DNA of 64,000 bases from Casuarius casuarius (taxonomy: Eukaryota; Chordata; Aves; Casuariiformes; Casuariidae), in contig PTFA01000369.1 of NCBI GenBank assembly GCA_003342895.1, positions 248,001-312,000 on the forward strand. The letters run 5' to 3'. The notes under the pieces are model-generated. The model saw only the letters and a list, made by a program, of their open reading frames with translations, had not been told where the DNA came from and ran no database searches. Positions 11,011-24,049 of the stretch are shown here, one piece after another (the stretch's first letter is position 1; each line of letters opens with the position of its first letter). The translations under genes and the position numbers were made by a program.

Positions 11011-14000
11011 TTCTTCAGAAACTGGTTATGGAGACAACAGACAAGCAGGAAGAAATGGTCTAAATTTAAGCAAATGCAAGAGAAATATTAATTAAGAAAG
11101 TCTGGGAGTGGGAAATTAACTTAATCTCTTGAAGTACCAATTTGTAATCATCACTGTATTTCTTCTAAGGTATAAATAAATGGGAAGCAGAGTGCGAAGG
11201 ACAGAAAAGCAAAGCTCTCTATCCATCAAACCTGCTGTGGAAAGAGGAGAAAATACATCTTTTAAGAATAGGAATGGTAAATAGGTGGCTCTAAGAGCTT
11301 TCTATATCATGAAGGAAGTGGGGAAGAGGGGAAAGGTTAAATGGCCAACCTCACTTTTAGTCAAGATGATGAAGCACTTCAAATAGACATGAATCAATAT
11401 ACATATCTAAAATTATGTTTTGCCTTGTGCTTTTCTTTTTGTAAGAAAACAATTGCTTTCATTTCAGCAAACATATTTAAATCACAGCCTCAGCAGGAAT
11501 AAATTAATGTTTTATCCTCTTTTATAAAAATCATAGGAGTAACCTGACAACACGCAGTGTCATTCGCAGAGTAGTAGAGCAAACATAGTTAGGGTGCATT
11601 GGTTACTACTGAATGTCAAATAACTCAGATATAGCAGTCCCTAACAACCCATGGATCACTTCTCCAATAAGCTGTTATTGTCTGCTTTTAAGCTTATAAT
11701 CAAGTGTGCCAGCCTTGTGGAAAGAAGACTCCCTTAGTCAAAGGGACTTGCTGACAAGCTCCAAGAAAGCAAAGGGGACAGGGGGTCTCTTTCCAAACTT
11801 TTTCTACAGAGTTAGATGCTTGTGTGTCATTTGCTCTTCAGGAAGAGGAGCATATTTTTAAGCTTAGTTATCCCACACTGAACTACTTAGAAGAAAAAGA
11901 GAAAGGGATGTTATTTCAAAACCTGTGACTCTATACACCCTATTTTTTTGCTAACCCAAATTTTCTAACAGTCTTAATAGAAAAATTATTCTCAGCAATT
12001 TTATGAACTTTCTTCTGTCTCTCAATGAGCCCTCTGCTTTAAGATTCATATCCTGTATTCCCTGCTGCAGCCTTTCCTTGCTCCTGTGAGTAATACCTCT
12101 GAGATATTGTCATATTTTGTTCAAATCATGCAAGCACTGCTGGTATATGAAGATTCTTCCAATGTGTTAAGATACATAGCATTTGTTTATAGAGTTTTCC
12201 TATATTTCCTATTTCCTATATTTTAGGTACATCACCTCTATGTCTGTCTTCTGTTGACTCTTAGTGAATGCATTTCCCTGGGCTGTTCTTTGGCTTTGAT
12301 TTAGACAATTACACTCCTCAGATCTCCTTATCAAGCATTCTGGTTTCTCAAATCACGTCCAACCTTGTCATTAATACTGTTAATTCAATTTAAGTTGCAT
12401 TCTCAATTGGATGATTTTTTTAGTTCAAGGTTTTAAAAGCTTTTAAGTTTCATATCTTGCTGTATTTTCTAGATAATGTAATTAGTTATTATTAAAAATA
12501 CATGTATTTCTTAAATATGAGAGATTCTCTCATTTTTATGTAGGCTATGTGTGTCTCTAATTTCTGTAGAATAAATTCCAAGTTCTCCTCCTCTTTCTGA
12601 GTTATCTGAACACTATTAATTTTAAGTGTTTTAGGTCCACCTCTTATTTAAAATGGAATCACCTTCTGAATATCCACCTCTTGGAATTCCATTCAGTTGT
12701 CTTCATCATTTTTCAGAGTTCTTCAGCTCTTGTGGGGTTTTTTGCCTCATTCTTCCCTTTCATTAGTACATCAAATAATTTCCCAAGGAGAGTTGCTTAA
12801 CATACACATCTGAAAGGTATTGGTGTCAACTGCCTCCATGTGACCTCTTCTGAGGGTCTTAAAACTACTCTTCTCAACAAGTCATTTCCTCATCCCTCCT
12901 GCCCATATACAAAGCAACTGTAAATCTCAGAAGCTTTTTCTCCCTTGCTTAGGTGGCAGAGTGTGTGTGTGCCAGCACAGAGGGAGGAGCCTGGGAACCC
13001 TTATTTCCTGTTTAGACACGCAGAACGGATTGTGCAAAGGAATACATGAAAAGTTACTGTAGGATTTCTCTTTTTATTTCTTTTTGCATTTCTGAAATTG
13101 TTATCAACACAGTTTGTTTTTTTCAGGACAAAGGATGCAGGAATTTCGTTAAAAAAAAAGAAGTTGACAGAAAACAAAGATACACTGAGACTTCAAATAG
13201 ACACTTCAGGAAACTTAGTCATAGCTGTTAGTAAGTTGTATAAGCTTTAGGAGTTTCTGGTGGAAATACACCTTCCAACCCCCATTCGTCAATAATTAAG
13301 AACAGTTTTCTAAAACACAAATATTGCTGCTAGAATAAAAGTCCTTCCTGTAGCTCAACTGCTGAAATACAGTTTTCACTTGCAAGAAATGAGTTATAGA
13401 GGTTCTTAAATTAAAAAATGGCAAATAATTACACATTGTCATCATCAGAAAATAAGTTCTTTCATAACTGAGCTTACAAGGAAATAAAGACAAAAAGATC
13501 TAAGAGGAAAGGTGTAAATAATGGAAATGAATAGTCTTTCTCCAATGATGAGGAATTATTTAGATTTTTGAGAGAAAAATGTTTCTCAGTCCGCAACTTA
13601 CCATTTGGCCATATATCTCATTTATTAGCTCATTTCCAGTTAGTTATTTAAACAGCAGAAAAAATAATTGATAAAGTTGTTTGAACAGAAACTGTAGTCT
13701 TAAATATGTTCATTTTTCAAACAAGTGTGCTAGCTGGAGTAGATAATACTCCCATTTCTTCGGGGGCAGCAAACTTTTAAGGCATTAAGTTGGCAAAATC
13801 ACCAATATCAGCTCAACCTGATGAGGAAAATATGCATAAATCAACTTGGATAATTTTGCCTGAGGAGATTATGGAGGTGTCACACAATGCCTTCAAGCAG
13901 TACATTGTAGGTAGCAGAGGAGGGTTGGGAGATGGGAAACGAAGAAAGCAGCAATGAGCTTCTGGGGAATGTGCAGTATCCAGGCAACGCAACTGGACCT

Positions 14001-17000
14001 GGAAAGGATACGAGTCTACGCCGGGCTGGCTGGGTCTGCGTGGCACATCCAGTGGCAGCTGCTGAAGGTACAACTACTGCCAGATGAGACTATGGTCTAA
14101 GGAAGTTGAGTGTATGGGGTAGGGGAATTGCTGCAGGAGGGAAGCAAAACTCAGCAGCAGGAAAGGAGCTGCATCTATGCCCTATTCCAGGAATAAATAT
14201 TGTTGTTAATGAGCTCATTTCTATGTCACTATTCCAGGGAATTAAGTGCTAATCCACTAACAATTGACCCTTCAACTGCACAATATTTTTGCAGAATTTT
14301 ATTTAATTGTGATACATTCTTGGAGGGAGACAGAACTATGCCCTGGCTGAGGGCCACTCCCACCTCTTCCCGCTGCTTGCTTCTGCTTTCTGACCAGAGA
14401 GATTTTTATAAAATCAACTCTATAATGAATAGGCCAGACAGGTAAAGATGGCCTAAATAGGCCACCCCAAACCCTGATTACCAGTGGCTGATTTACACAC
14501 GAGCATGTATACAAGTAGTTTGCATGAGTAGTTTTGCAGCTTCTATAAGCGCTGGAGATAAGAGTCTGAAGAACCATTCCACAATGAGAGTGAGGTAAAT
14601 AGCAATTCAATTCTTGTCTGCATTCGGTACTTCCTTTGCATCTAGTAATCCCCTCCTGAGATTAACAGGAAAGCACACAGATGAAATCCTGACCTGTGTG
14701 AAAAAATATGACCATTTTCCCATTGACTGTAATGAGGCCAGGATTTCATATTTGAAGCTGAAAACATCAGCTGCAACAAAGAAGATTTTTAAAAAATATA
14801 TGTACTTAATAGATTCTCAGTGCTTTGAGATCTAGCAGTGAGTATTATGTCTAGTTCATAAATGATCATTTTGTACAAACACTCAATTTCATTTAATGCC
14901 ATCATTCACCTCTTTTTCTACAAGAAAATAGTTCCAAACTGAATTTTTTTGTGAGAAAATGATCTAACTATAATGTACAATCAGCTGTACTGAGAAGAGT
15001 TAACAGTGCAGGCAAAAGTACCTGAAGCAAGATTTTAGATGTGGGATAGGGTTTAGGACTGAAATCTGGTTTATAGTTAGACAAGGTAACTATTCCCCGG
15101 AGCGGCAGACGACTTAAGCACAAGAAGCCTTCTCATTTCTGAGTGGTCCCAGTGAATGACTGGCTTCCATGCCTTCATTTGAGATCTTCTGTTTGGAACA
15201 TTTTCTGTCCATTTACAACTGGTATAGTAATTGCAAAAAAAGTCAAGAAACCCTTAAAATCTAACATAACAGTTCTTAACAGTTCAAACAGAGAAAAAAG
15301 AGTTTCTGAACTATCCACCTAAAACACATGACCTTTCTCAATGCAGGTCTGAATGCAGACAGGCCCTTTCCCTTCTCCCTGAAAATGTGTGAAGAAAATT
15401 ATTTTTTATGGAAAAAAATACGTACCTAAGAGAACCTATATTACAAGTTGTCCTTCAGGTGGCAGATAGTATTGACTTAATGTTAGCAGGCAGAGCCTGG
15501 AGAAGATACAATCTGGAATTGAGCTATGCTGATCAAGATTTCTTTTTTGTTGGATGTTGTTGTTTAATATGTTGATTAATGACTAGGAGCATAAGGTGCT
15601 GCTAGTTTGTTTTCACAGTATTCTCTACATTGTGTTAGCAATAAATTAAATTCTTTAGATCCAAAAATGTAAACATTCTCATACACATACTCCAACTCCC
15701 GGAAAGAATAGCCTTTTCTACTTTTTTCAACAGAACCATGTAGTTTCTAACTTAATTTCTCAAGCCAGGAGTGTTCTTTGAATGATTCAAGCAGCAGAAT
15801 CCAGGGGCTCTTGGGAAATTATGTATCAGATCATGAGAAATTGTCACATGTGCAGTTTACTGTCTGACTAACAAGAATCCATGTGTCAAAAGGAAAAACA
15901 TGATAGTTGCTTGGCAGGCCTGTTTTTAGCACATTCCTTTCATAACTTAACTGAATTAAATCTAACATCCAATCACAAGAATCTATATATAAGAGAAGCA
16001 ATTAGCATCTAACCACTAGCTGAACTGGGAGCAATCAAAAGCCTGACTCTTCACACCCACCACTTGCTATCAATAAGTACTGGTTCTCCAAACTAAGCAA
16101 TCATTGTAATGCAAAATCATTAATAAACAGCTATGTAAGTTCCTGGATTATTTGTTAGTGCCAGTTCTGATCCTATAAGATGTTTACATGAAAAAGCCAT
16201 ACAAAAAATAATAAACTTACCCATGAATCCTTCCACTAACAGGCCTTGGAAGAGGGTCAGTCTAAAGTAACACGATAAGCTATACTGGGAGTTCTTTGGT
16301 AAACCTTGGAGACATTTTAGCACTTCCCACTAAAAGTCTGATGAGAAAGCATATTTGGTAGTAGCTGGTCTACAGTATAGAACCATCTGTAAGTAATTGA
16401 AAGGCAAAATCAGAAAAACTCATAAAATGGAAACTGCCAGTATAAGTGTATTTGGGTTTTGTGTTAAAATTTACAGCAGTTTAAAGTTTTGACCTGCTCT
16501 AGTGAACAGCAAGAACCAGGGTAACAAGCGAGAGTGACTAAAGGGGAATAGGTTAGAATTAAGAATAAGCAGATCTTTATTTTCAGTTCTCTTACACTGC
16601 CAATGTGCTTGCCAAGAACACTGTAAATGCAGCAGAACGCACATCTGAAGAAACACCAGCAGAGATTACTGTCACCTTGTGGCTCCAATTGCTGTTTTAT
16701 AAGTACTGTGTTTTGATTTATTACAATAACATTATAGCTATTTTACAGGGTTTTTTTCTATTTACTGTTTGACATTTAAGTCTTATATGTCAAAAGCCAA
16801 AGAGACTAACTTTAATCAATTTTATGGGTTTTATAATATTGCACATTTGGATGATGACTTGTCAAGGACGAGGAACAGGAGAGCAAGATCCTGTTCAACA
16901 TATTCAAACAGCAACATTAGAAATCCTGTGGGTAGCAGATGACTGAAAATGTACTGGAATGAAGAGAGCATCTCAGGATAGAAAGGAAGTTACAGTTGCA

Positions 17001-20000
17001 TTTGCAATTTATTACCTTTGGGGATCTTCAGGTAGGAATCATAGTAGCCACATAACACAGCCAGATATAGCTAGTCCTAACTTTATACTCTCAGTTTTAA
17101 TTTAGTCATACAGTACGCTTGGTAGACTGCGAAGAATTTTGCTTTTTTATGGTGATAACCTTCTCTCTCAGAATAGTTAAATCTTTGTATGTAGATTAAT
17201 ACAGAGAAGTGTCTACATAAAGTCAGAGGGCAGTTCCTTTGCTATTTTTCTCAGTCTTTCAGCAAGAATGTTTTAAGATTCCCTTTGCTCCTTGTGTCTT
17301 GCAAACAGAAATGCTAAGCTTCCATCAGCAGAAACGTACAAAAATACACTGCTGGAATTTTAATTACTGAACAATTAAAATATAAGTTTTCTTATTTGGT
17401 TGGTATCTTGTTAATGAAGATTCCTCATGATATGGTGATATGAGCCATATAAGTTCTTAAATATAACAGCATAGGAATCCAAATCCATCTGGCTTGACTG
17501 CATCAAGACACTTAACAAAGTAAGTATGGATAGGTTTGGTTTGACTTAAGGTAGAACAGCAGCGGATTACCTATATTCTATCAGAGCCTTCCTGTATAAA
17601 TCTCAATATTCTGCAGCCAAATTTCTCCAGCAACAACCCAAGTTTGAAAAGTAACTGAAGGACAACATCAGGCTCAATACCCTAATGACTTCTTTCTGCA
17701 CTTTCCCCTCAGTCAGCTTCGCACAGAGTGAGTTAACAGGAACAGTTAGCACACTGGAGGCATTCTTTTTGGTGTGAATTTGCCTTGCACCTACACTTGC
17801 AGACTGTATCCAAATGGTGATATGCTCATACCCCAGTTCTTTGTTCCTTGATTTGCACCAGCCAGCAATGTAGACATATCTTTACTCACCAAAGTCATTA
17901 ATTCTTGCTGCAGTGCTTCATCCTTCCTGTCCTGTTCACCAGCCTCTACCAAATGCTTGTAATGTTACTTTCTTCCCCTTTCTCTTTTTTATCACCTTTT
18001 TCAAATGCATCTACACAGTCATTTTCAGCCCCTTGAAATGAAAGCTTGTAAGTCACTTCCTCTAAAGCATATTTGCCTGCACTCCCACAGACCCACTGAA
18101 ACATGTATAAATTCCAGAGCAAACCCAAGGCACATTTCAGTGTGCAAATCAATTGCACAAGTTCAATCTCTCCTCTTCGCAAGTCATTATAATGTGTGGT
18201 GCACCAATGCAGCTTTTGTCAAACTTCTGAGCACAACTGTGGTTGAGCAGCCCTGATCACAGTGGCTATTCTTTCCAGACCAGATTTCCAGATATCTAGC
18301 AGACTTCCCAAGCAAATGATTAATGATTTTAGCAAAAGGTCACTGAAATTGGTAGGACTGTCAGGCCTGCTTCCAAGCTAAGAATGCTAATATCATCATA
18401 CAGGCTGTATTTAATAGCCCAAATCAGCAGCTCTATGAAGTTTGAGGATTACTACATTTCTGCCTGTCACCTGAGCCATATTCACTAACCCTGTGTGCAC
18501 AATTCACCAAACATTTAGGTAAAATGAACTCAATAAAGCTTCCAAGCTAATGACTTTATCTTTTTTTTATTATTATTTTTTGCCATGGGCTAGGAGTGTA
18601 TGCATAATTTCCTGTGACTTGGCCAATGCACAGAAACGTGATTATGTGTCTTGGTCTTGAAGCTGATGTTATCAATTAAAAATATCTAGTGAGAACACTA
18701 AGGCTTAAACTTTGGAGTATTTTTTTTGTTTGCAAAACAACAGTTTTCTATCACTAGTTAATAACAAAAATCAGTTCCTTAAAGTACTAATTCACCTACA
18801 GACTATGTTTACTTGATCTCATACTTTTTAGCCAGCCAAGTGAGATCTTTCCACATATACTAATATTCCGGAGTATACCTCATCATACACTTTTTACCTC
18901 AGATATAACTATTTCAAACAAAAAGGCAAGTCTTTTTGAGCATTTTGTTAAAATATGATCATTCCCTAGTAGGAATGCTTTGAAGTCAAGCGTTTATGCT
19001 TAGTTAGATTTACAAATGTCTAACACAAATACATTAGTTCCCAAGATGTATGTTATGCTTCAACAAAATGATTAGTTATGAAATTGTGCATTAATAAAAA
19101 CAGTTGGTTCTCTTTGTAGCTCAACTCCCTTTGCCCTCACTCTATATACAATAATGTCAAATAGCTCTCTGCAGTATTTTTGAATGACTATAACTATGTT
19201 ATAATCATAATACGTGAACTTATATTATGCATGAAAGGTCACGGCCTATGAGGAAGTCAGTTTCTTTTCATGCATGTAGTCCTTAAGAGTTAGCACTTAC
19301 GGAAGTGAGGCAAAGGAAAAAAAAACAAGTACTGCAAGGAGTGTGATCTAAAACCTTGATCCTGCAAAAAAGGACATTTGGTAAATAATGGAAAACATAC
19401 ATATAAGATTTTCATAGATAGGAAACATGTGAATTTCTGTACCAAAGAGACACCTGGATCTCATAATCCAAATAAAAAAAAAGGAACCTTCTCACACCTG
19501 TATGAGATTACCCATGTCAGACAGCAGAATTTACCTGTTCCATTAGTAGCATAAGAGATGGAAAGATTTAGATTTGCATCTCTTATTCAAAACATGCTAA
19601 CATCAGAACACCCTGGAATTTGGAAAGGAATAGCAGACTTACGACAATGTTTTAAAGATTCTGGCATGTTGCAAATAATGGGATTTTAAGATGAGCAATA
19701 CTCCTTTTGATTTGAGAAGTTAGATAAAATTTTTGTGCCACAGACATTTCCAGCTTGGAGAAGGAAGAGATGATTGAACAGGCAGTTTTCGAGATAGCAC
19801 TGATTATTTACAAACAATTCACTTACAACTATTCTTAGCTTCTCCAGGCTCTGAATGAATAAAACAAGATACAGAATCTCTCTTCACAGCCACAGGAATT
19901 CAGTTCATGCATTTTTGTGGGGTCAGGTCCCCAAAGCTTGTTCTCACTGCCTGCTGCTTTCCAACAATATACTTTACTTTGTCATTTACAAACCTCCACA

Positions 20001-20340
20001 AAATAGCCATGGGAAACCCGAGGTCAACATGACTGACCCTATCAGTCACTTTTATTTTGGCAGTGACATGAGTCTGTCTGGAATAGGGCCTAGTGCTATT
20101 AAAAAAAAATTTAAATATTGTTTATAGTAATTTTTAATGATAGGGCAGCAGGCGCTCTCTAGAGTATAACTACCAGTACTTCTCACCCTTGTGAAGCTTA
20201 AAATGATAGCTCCCTTCCCAGAGACAGTTTAAAGAGCTACAGGTTATACAGATCTCATTGAATGAAATACATGTTTTATGCCATCCAAGAATGTCATCCA
20301 GTGTGATTTTGTTACAAGGGTTTTCTAGCAGTGTGGTTGC
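11011..20340. other. Gene-poor stretch
   Basis: No gene or recognisable transposon was identified apart from the old inverted-repeat fragment at 14681-14749. The part from about 11,990 to 12,950 is pyrimidine-rich on the plus strand. There is a short GT run at 12961-12971. Exon-like frames at 13127-13230 (+) and 16221-16329 (-) are described in the findings. Confidence 0.5.
14681..14749. repeat. Old inverted-repeat fragment, possible ancient amniote repeat
   Basis: ATGAAATCCTGACC at 14681-14694 and GGCCAGGATTTCAT at 14736-14749 are inverted copies with one mismatch, 41 bp apart. The interior contains CCCATTGACTGTAATGAGG. From memory this resembles the motif CATTGACTTCAATGGG that recurs in old sauropsid interspersed repeats. 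The inverted repeat is visible directly; the repeat-family assignment is tentative. Confidence 0.45.
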
Positions 20341-23300
20341 TTCTTGACAGGCCATGAGAAAATTTTGCCAGAGGACATCCAGAGACGGAGATTCTTTTGA
20401 ACTTTGCTCTGAGACCTATAGAAAAGACGTGCTCCTGGCCAAAGACATCCAGGTCACAGCACTTGCAAAGGCTAAACTGACACGGGAGTTGCAGCTCCTT
20501 GAAATACTACACAAGTCTCACTTGAACAATCAGAGTGATCAGGTCCAAATGTTCCTGGCTATCTGAAGAAACACACATTCTGTAAGGAGCTCATACTGAG
20601 GTCCTAAAGAAAAAAGAGGAGGTAGGCCTGAAACCTTGTCTATTGTGTCTTGGAAACCAGGAGAAAAAATGTATTAGCCTTAACTACTGATGATTTTGTG
20701 CTTTACAGAGGTTTGGGCAGCGCTGCAGAATAGGAGCTGAATGTGGCTTATGCTGCACCTGTGGATCTGTTATAGGTTGGAAACCAACTAGACCTCAGAA
20801 TCCAGCCATGAAGGAGCTGGTGAAATTGTTGTTGCTGAAGTGTGCCTGAGAAGCTCAGGGGGAAGCACTAGTATCTGTGGAAGAAAGAACGATACTATAT
20901 AAAGTGGCTAGACTAACTCACCCGTAGTTTCTCCTATAGGCATCATCATATTACTGTGGCCTGTGGATGACTCAGGGGCTTAGTCTCTTCTATCTAGATA
21001 CTTTTGCCCTAAGAAACCAAGGTTTCTTTCAAAGTTTTACTTTCTGCCTTTGGGGATCCTTACTTAGAGCAGAAGAGATTGAGACTGCCAAAGCTTCCCC
21101 TCAACTTCTGGAGATAAGTGGTCTTTATTTCACTCTTGTGGATCAGGCCTTCCTATAAATTCAGCTCATCTGCCATTTGCCTCCCATTTTTCAGGTCTGT
21201 AATTACGCCATTCCTTCTCCTGCTCTCTCCCTCAACTGGGCGGTATAAGACAGCTTTCACAATTCAGCCTGCTGCCAACCTTACTACACATCCATTTTAA
21301 ATTTTTTGTATTCTCCCCCAGTCTCTCTGCTTTTGTTCCCCACATCAAGGTTTGTTTCAATGCCTTGAGAAGCTTATAAACCTCATCAAATATCCTCTGC
21401 ATAGCAGACAGTGTTCTGAGAGCCTGTTAGCTTCATTCCATTGACATATATATGCTTTTGCTGCTTATCTAAATTCCTTGCAAACATCAACTATAAAAGG
21501 AAACCTGTGTAAAAGCTGCAATGAGCACAGAACAAAAGGAAATAAAAGTGAGAAGGTAAAATCATGCACGAATTTCAAATAAACTAGCAAAACTCTTAGG
21601 CAGAAAATAGGTTAACACTTTTGAATCATTTTTCCCTTTTAAGCATGTCAGTCTAATACCCCTATTCTATAACTTTGTCGATCAATCAGTAGAAGAATTG
21701 GCAGCACCACGTTCCAAGATTCAGCAAAGGCAGGGAGAGGCAGGAAGCGGAGGGCTAACTTTTGTGGAGATCAGAGGGCACTTCTGTTTTCCTTGATGGA
21801 CTGCAGAGCTCCTAAGTATTAAGGAAACTCATGTATTTCATGCTTGTTTCAGTGCCTCTGTGGAAATCCCACCTCACTCATGTATTGAAATGGATGAAAT
21901 GATTTGGTGAAAAGGCTGATGGGAATTCCATCATGGTGGTAAGGATGGAAAGTCTGGAAAAGGTCAGTGTGTTTTTGGATGAGAGCAGGTCTAGGAGGAG
22001 AGTTCATTATTCATTAACAGTAGCAGGCTGGTTTCCATGGGATGGAGGAGGCATGGTGGACTTCACTGAGGGAAGGGTTTATGAGGATCTGAGTGTGTGG
22101 TGGGTCTCTCCTCTTCCCTATCATCAATTACTCTGTCTCTGTAGAGTTCAGGACTTTCACCCCTTCCCCCCCGCCAGAGGCCTTCCCTTCTCCTCTCCCG
22201 TGGGCTTCCCTTTTCCCTCCTTCTCTGACTCACCTTTATCTCCCTTTACTCACCTTCTTCAGCTGGTCCTACCTACTCTTCCAGGCCGCAGGTACAGAGC
22301 TAGAGAAGGAAAGGATGCATATTTGGCCTACCCTTGGTGGGAAGGAGGCAGAACCAAGCTATTCTTAGCTACCTAGCAGGTGCTTGCTCTTCCTGCTGCC
22401 ACCTGGTGTGGTGAGGACTGCCATTACCTCCTACGAGGACCTTCTGCTTTCTTGAAAGTGGCAGCACCAGGCAGCTGTGCAGGTAGGAAGGGGCTGTTAG
22501 GGTGATGTGTGCTGCCACAGCTGATTATGATCTTCCTGGGCATCCTCCACTCACATGGGTCCTGAAGCAAACACAGCGTTCCCCCTCTTCCTCTGCATTG
22601 GCAGGTATCAGACTGAGGAGCCTCCTCTGGGCCTGGCAGAACTGTCCTACTTACGTCCCAGGTATCATCCTCCTGGCATCACCAGGAAAAGTAAATGCTC
22701 TGCTGCCAAGGCAGCTGACCGCTTCACCTGTGCCTACATCTGGTCCTGCTAGTCTTCAACAACTTGGCAACGCACTGCCAAACTATGATTATGTATTTGG
22801 AATATTAAAAGAGGAAGGTAAATTTTGTTCATGTCTTCTATGAGACAAAGGCTTTACTGTGATTGGTACTGGTGGCTCTTATACAATCTAAAAGTGTATT
22901 GCATTGAGTTTTCCAAAAATACAAATTATATTGCAGGCTCTTATGATAGGAATACATGCATGAAAAGTTAAAGAAAAGTTCTCTCCAAAATATATAAAAA
23001 TACATGTCCTTTTGATATTTTGAATCTCCAGGTCACAGAGTTTTTGTTTCAAGCAATAACTTCTCTGGCTCTTGCACTAATGTTTTAACCCAAAACCATT
23101 AAAGTCAGGAAATAAATAAATGAAGGAAGGAAGCATTCATATTTTTACAGGCAAATATGCATAGGTGCCAACTCCACAAAAGTTAACTAGCAGATTTTGG
23201 GTCTCCTTGTGACTGGAAGTATGCCAGATGATTTGGCAGATTATGTGTAGGAGAAACACATCCTGCTAAGAAATAGGTAAGTGATATTCATTGGCTAAGG

Positions 23301-24049
23301 AATGGAAAATTCAGCTAGTTGCTAGCATAAGAACTTAGAAGAAAACACATTTTTTACATTCATTTTAATTTTCAAAGCAAGTGCATTTTGGTAGCTCTAA
23401 TATATGTGTATGCACATGCATGTGCATACATGGATAAAAAATACATTAACTCAATTTCAACTGCAAATTATTTTTGCTTTTTCTGTTTAGATAAGCAAAT
23501 ATGACAATTTAAAAATGGTATGTTAGAGAAACTTTATTTTTTTTCAATTTGGAAGTTTAGCAATAACTGAATGATAATGCTGACTAGATAACACATTTAC
23601 TGTATATAACAGTATTTTTTATTTGTGAAATGTGCATGCTTATGTGTTATAATGTTATTCCTGATCTCTATTTCTTTAAGTTCCACAATAAACTATCTTT
23701 ACCAGTATTAGTAGAAAGGAGTAAAATATTTTCAAAAGCTTTGGTAATGTATTGTATTGGAAAATCCAAAAGAGATACTCTTTCATTACTGCTTATTGTA
23801 CTCCTTAATTGCCATCTCACTTTATCTCCTAAGCTCTTATCCATTATTCTTCCAGAAAACCTTTTTTCGTTGCTGTAACAAACCTAATTCTTTAACTCTT
23901 TAATTTCCATTTTGCAGTTTTAATATAGTAGTTTGTCTTTTGAAAGACACAAGTAATGTTTGCTTTCTAAAATTCTGGTTAAAATTCAAAATATGTTTCC
24001 ATAATTTTTCAGAATTTTTCTAGAATCTTTAAATGTAATTGAGTATCAC
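20341..24049. other. Gene-poor stretch with unexplained richer-GC blocks
   Basis: 20.34-20.90 kb and 21.7-22.85 kb are less AT-rich than the surroundings. The first contains two exon-like frames behind good acceptors (see findings). The second contains a 147-codon open frame at 21933-22376 (+) rich in proline, serine and phenylalanine, with no recognisable domain. I do not call either a gene. The remainder, 22.9-24.05 kb, is AT-rich and carries the palindrome at 23407-23430. Confidence 0.45.
23400..23432. repeat. 24-bp perfect palindrome in an alternating purine-pyrimidine tract
   Basis: Positions 23407-23430 read identically on both strands (half-site TGTATGCACATG). The palindrome is embedded in 33 bp of strictly alternating pyrimidine and purine. 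Such DNA can in principle extrude a cruciform or adopt Z-form. No coding or repeat context explains it. Confidence 0.95.

Noticed and set aside
20709..20849. Resemblance of the frame to the C-terminal domain of CART neuropeptide precursors (FGQ near the start, C-x5-C, C-x-C, terminal LLKC).
   Set aside because: The spacing between later cysteines is very different and no other conserved CART block is present, so the similarity is probably chance.
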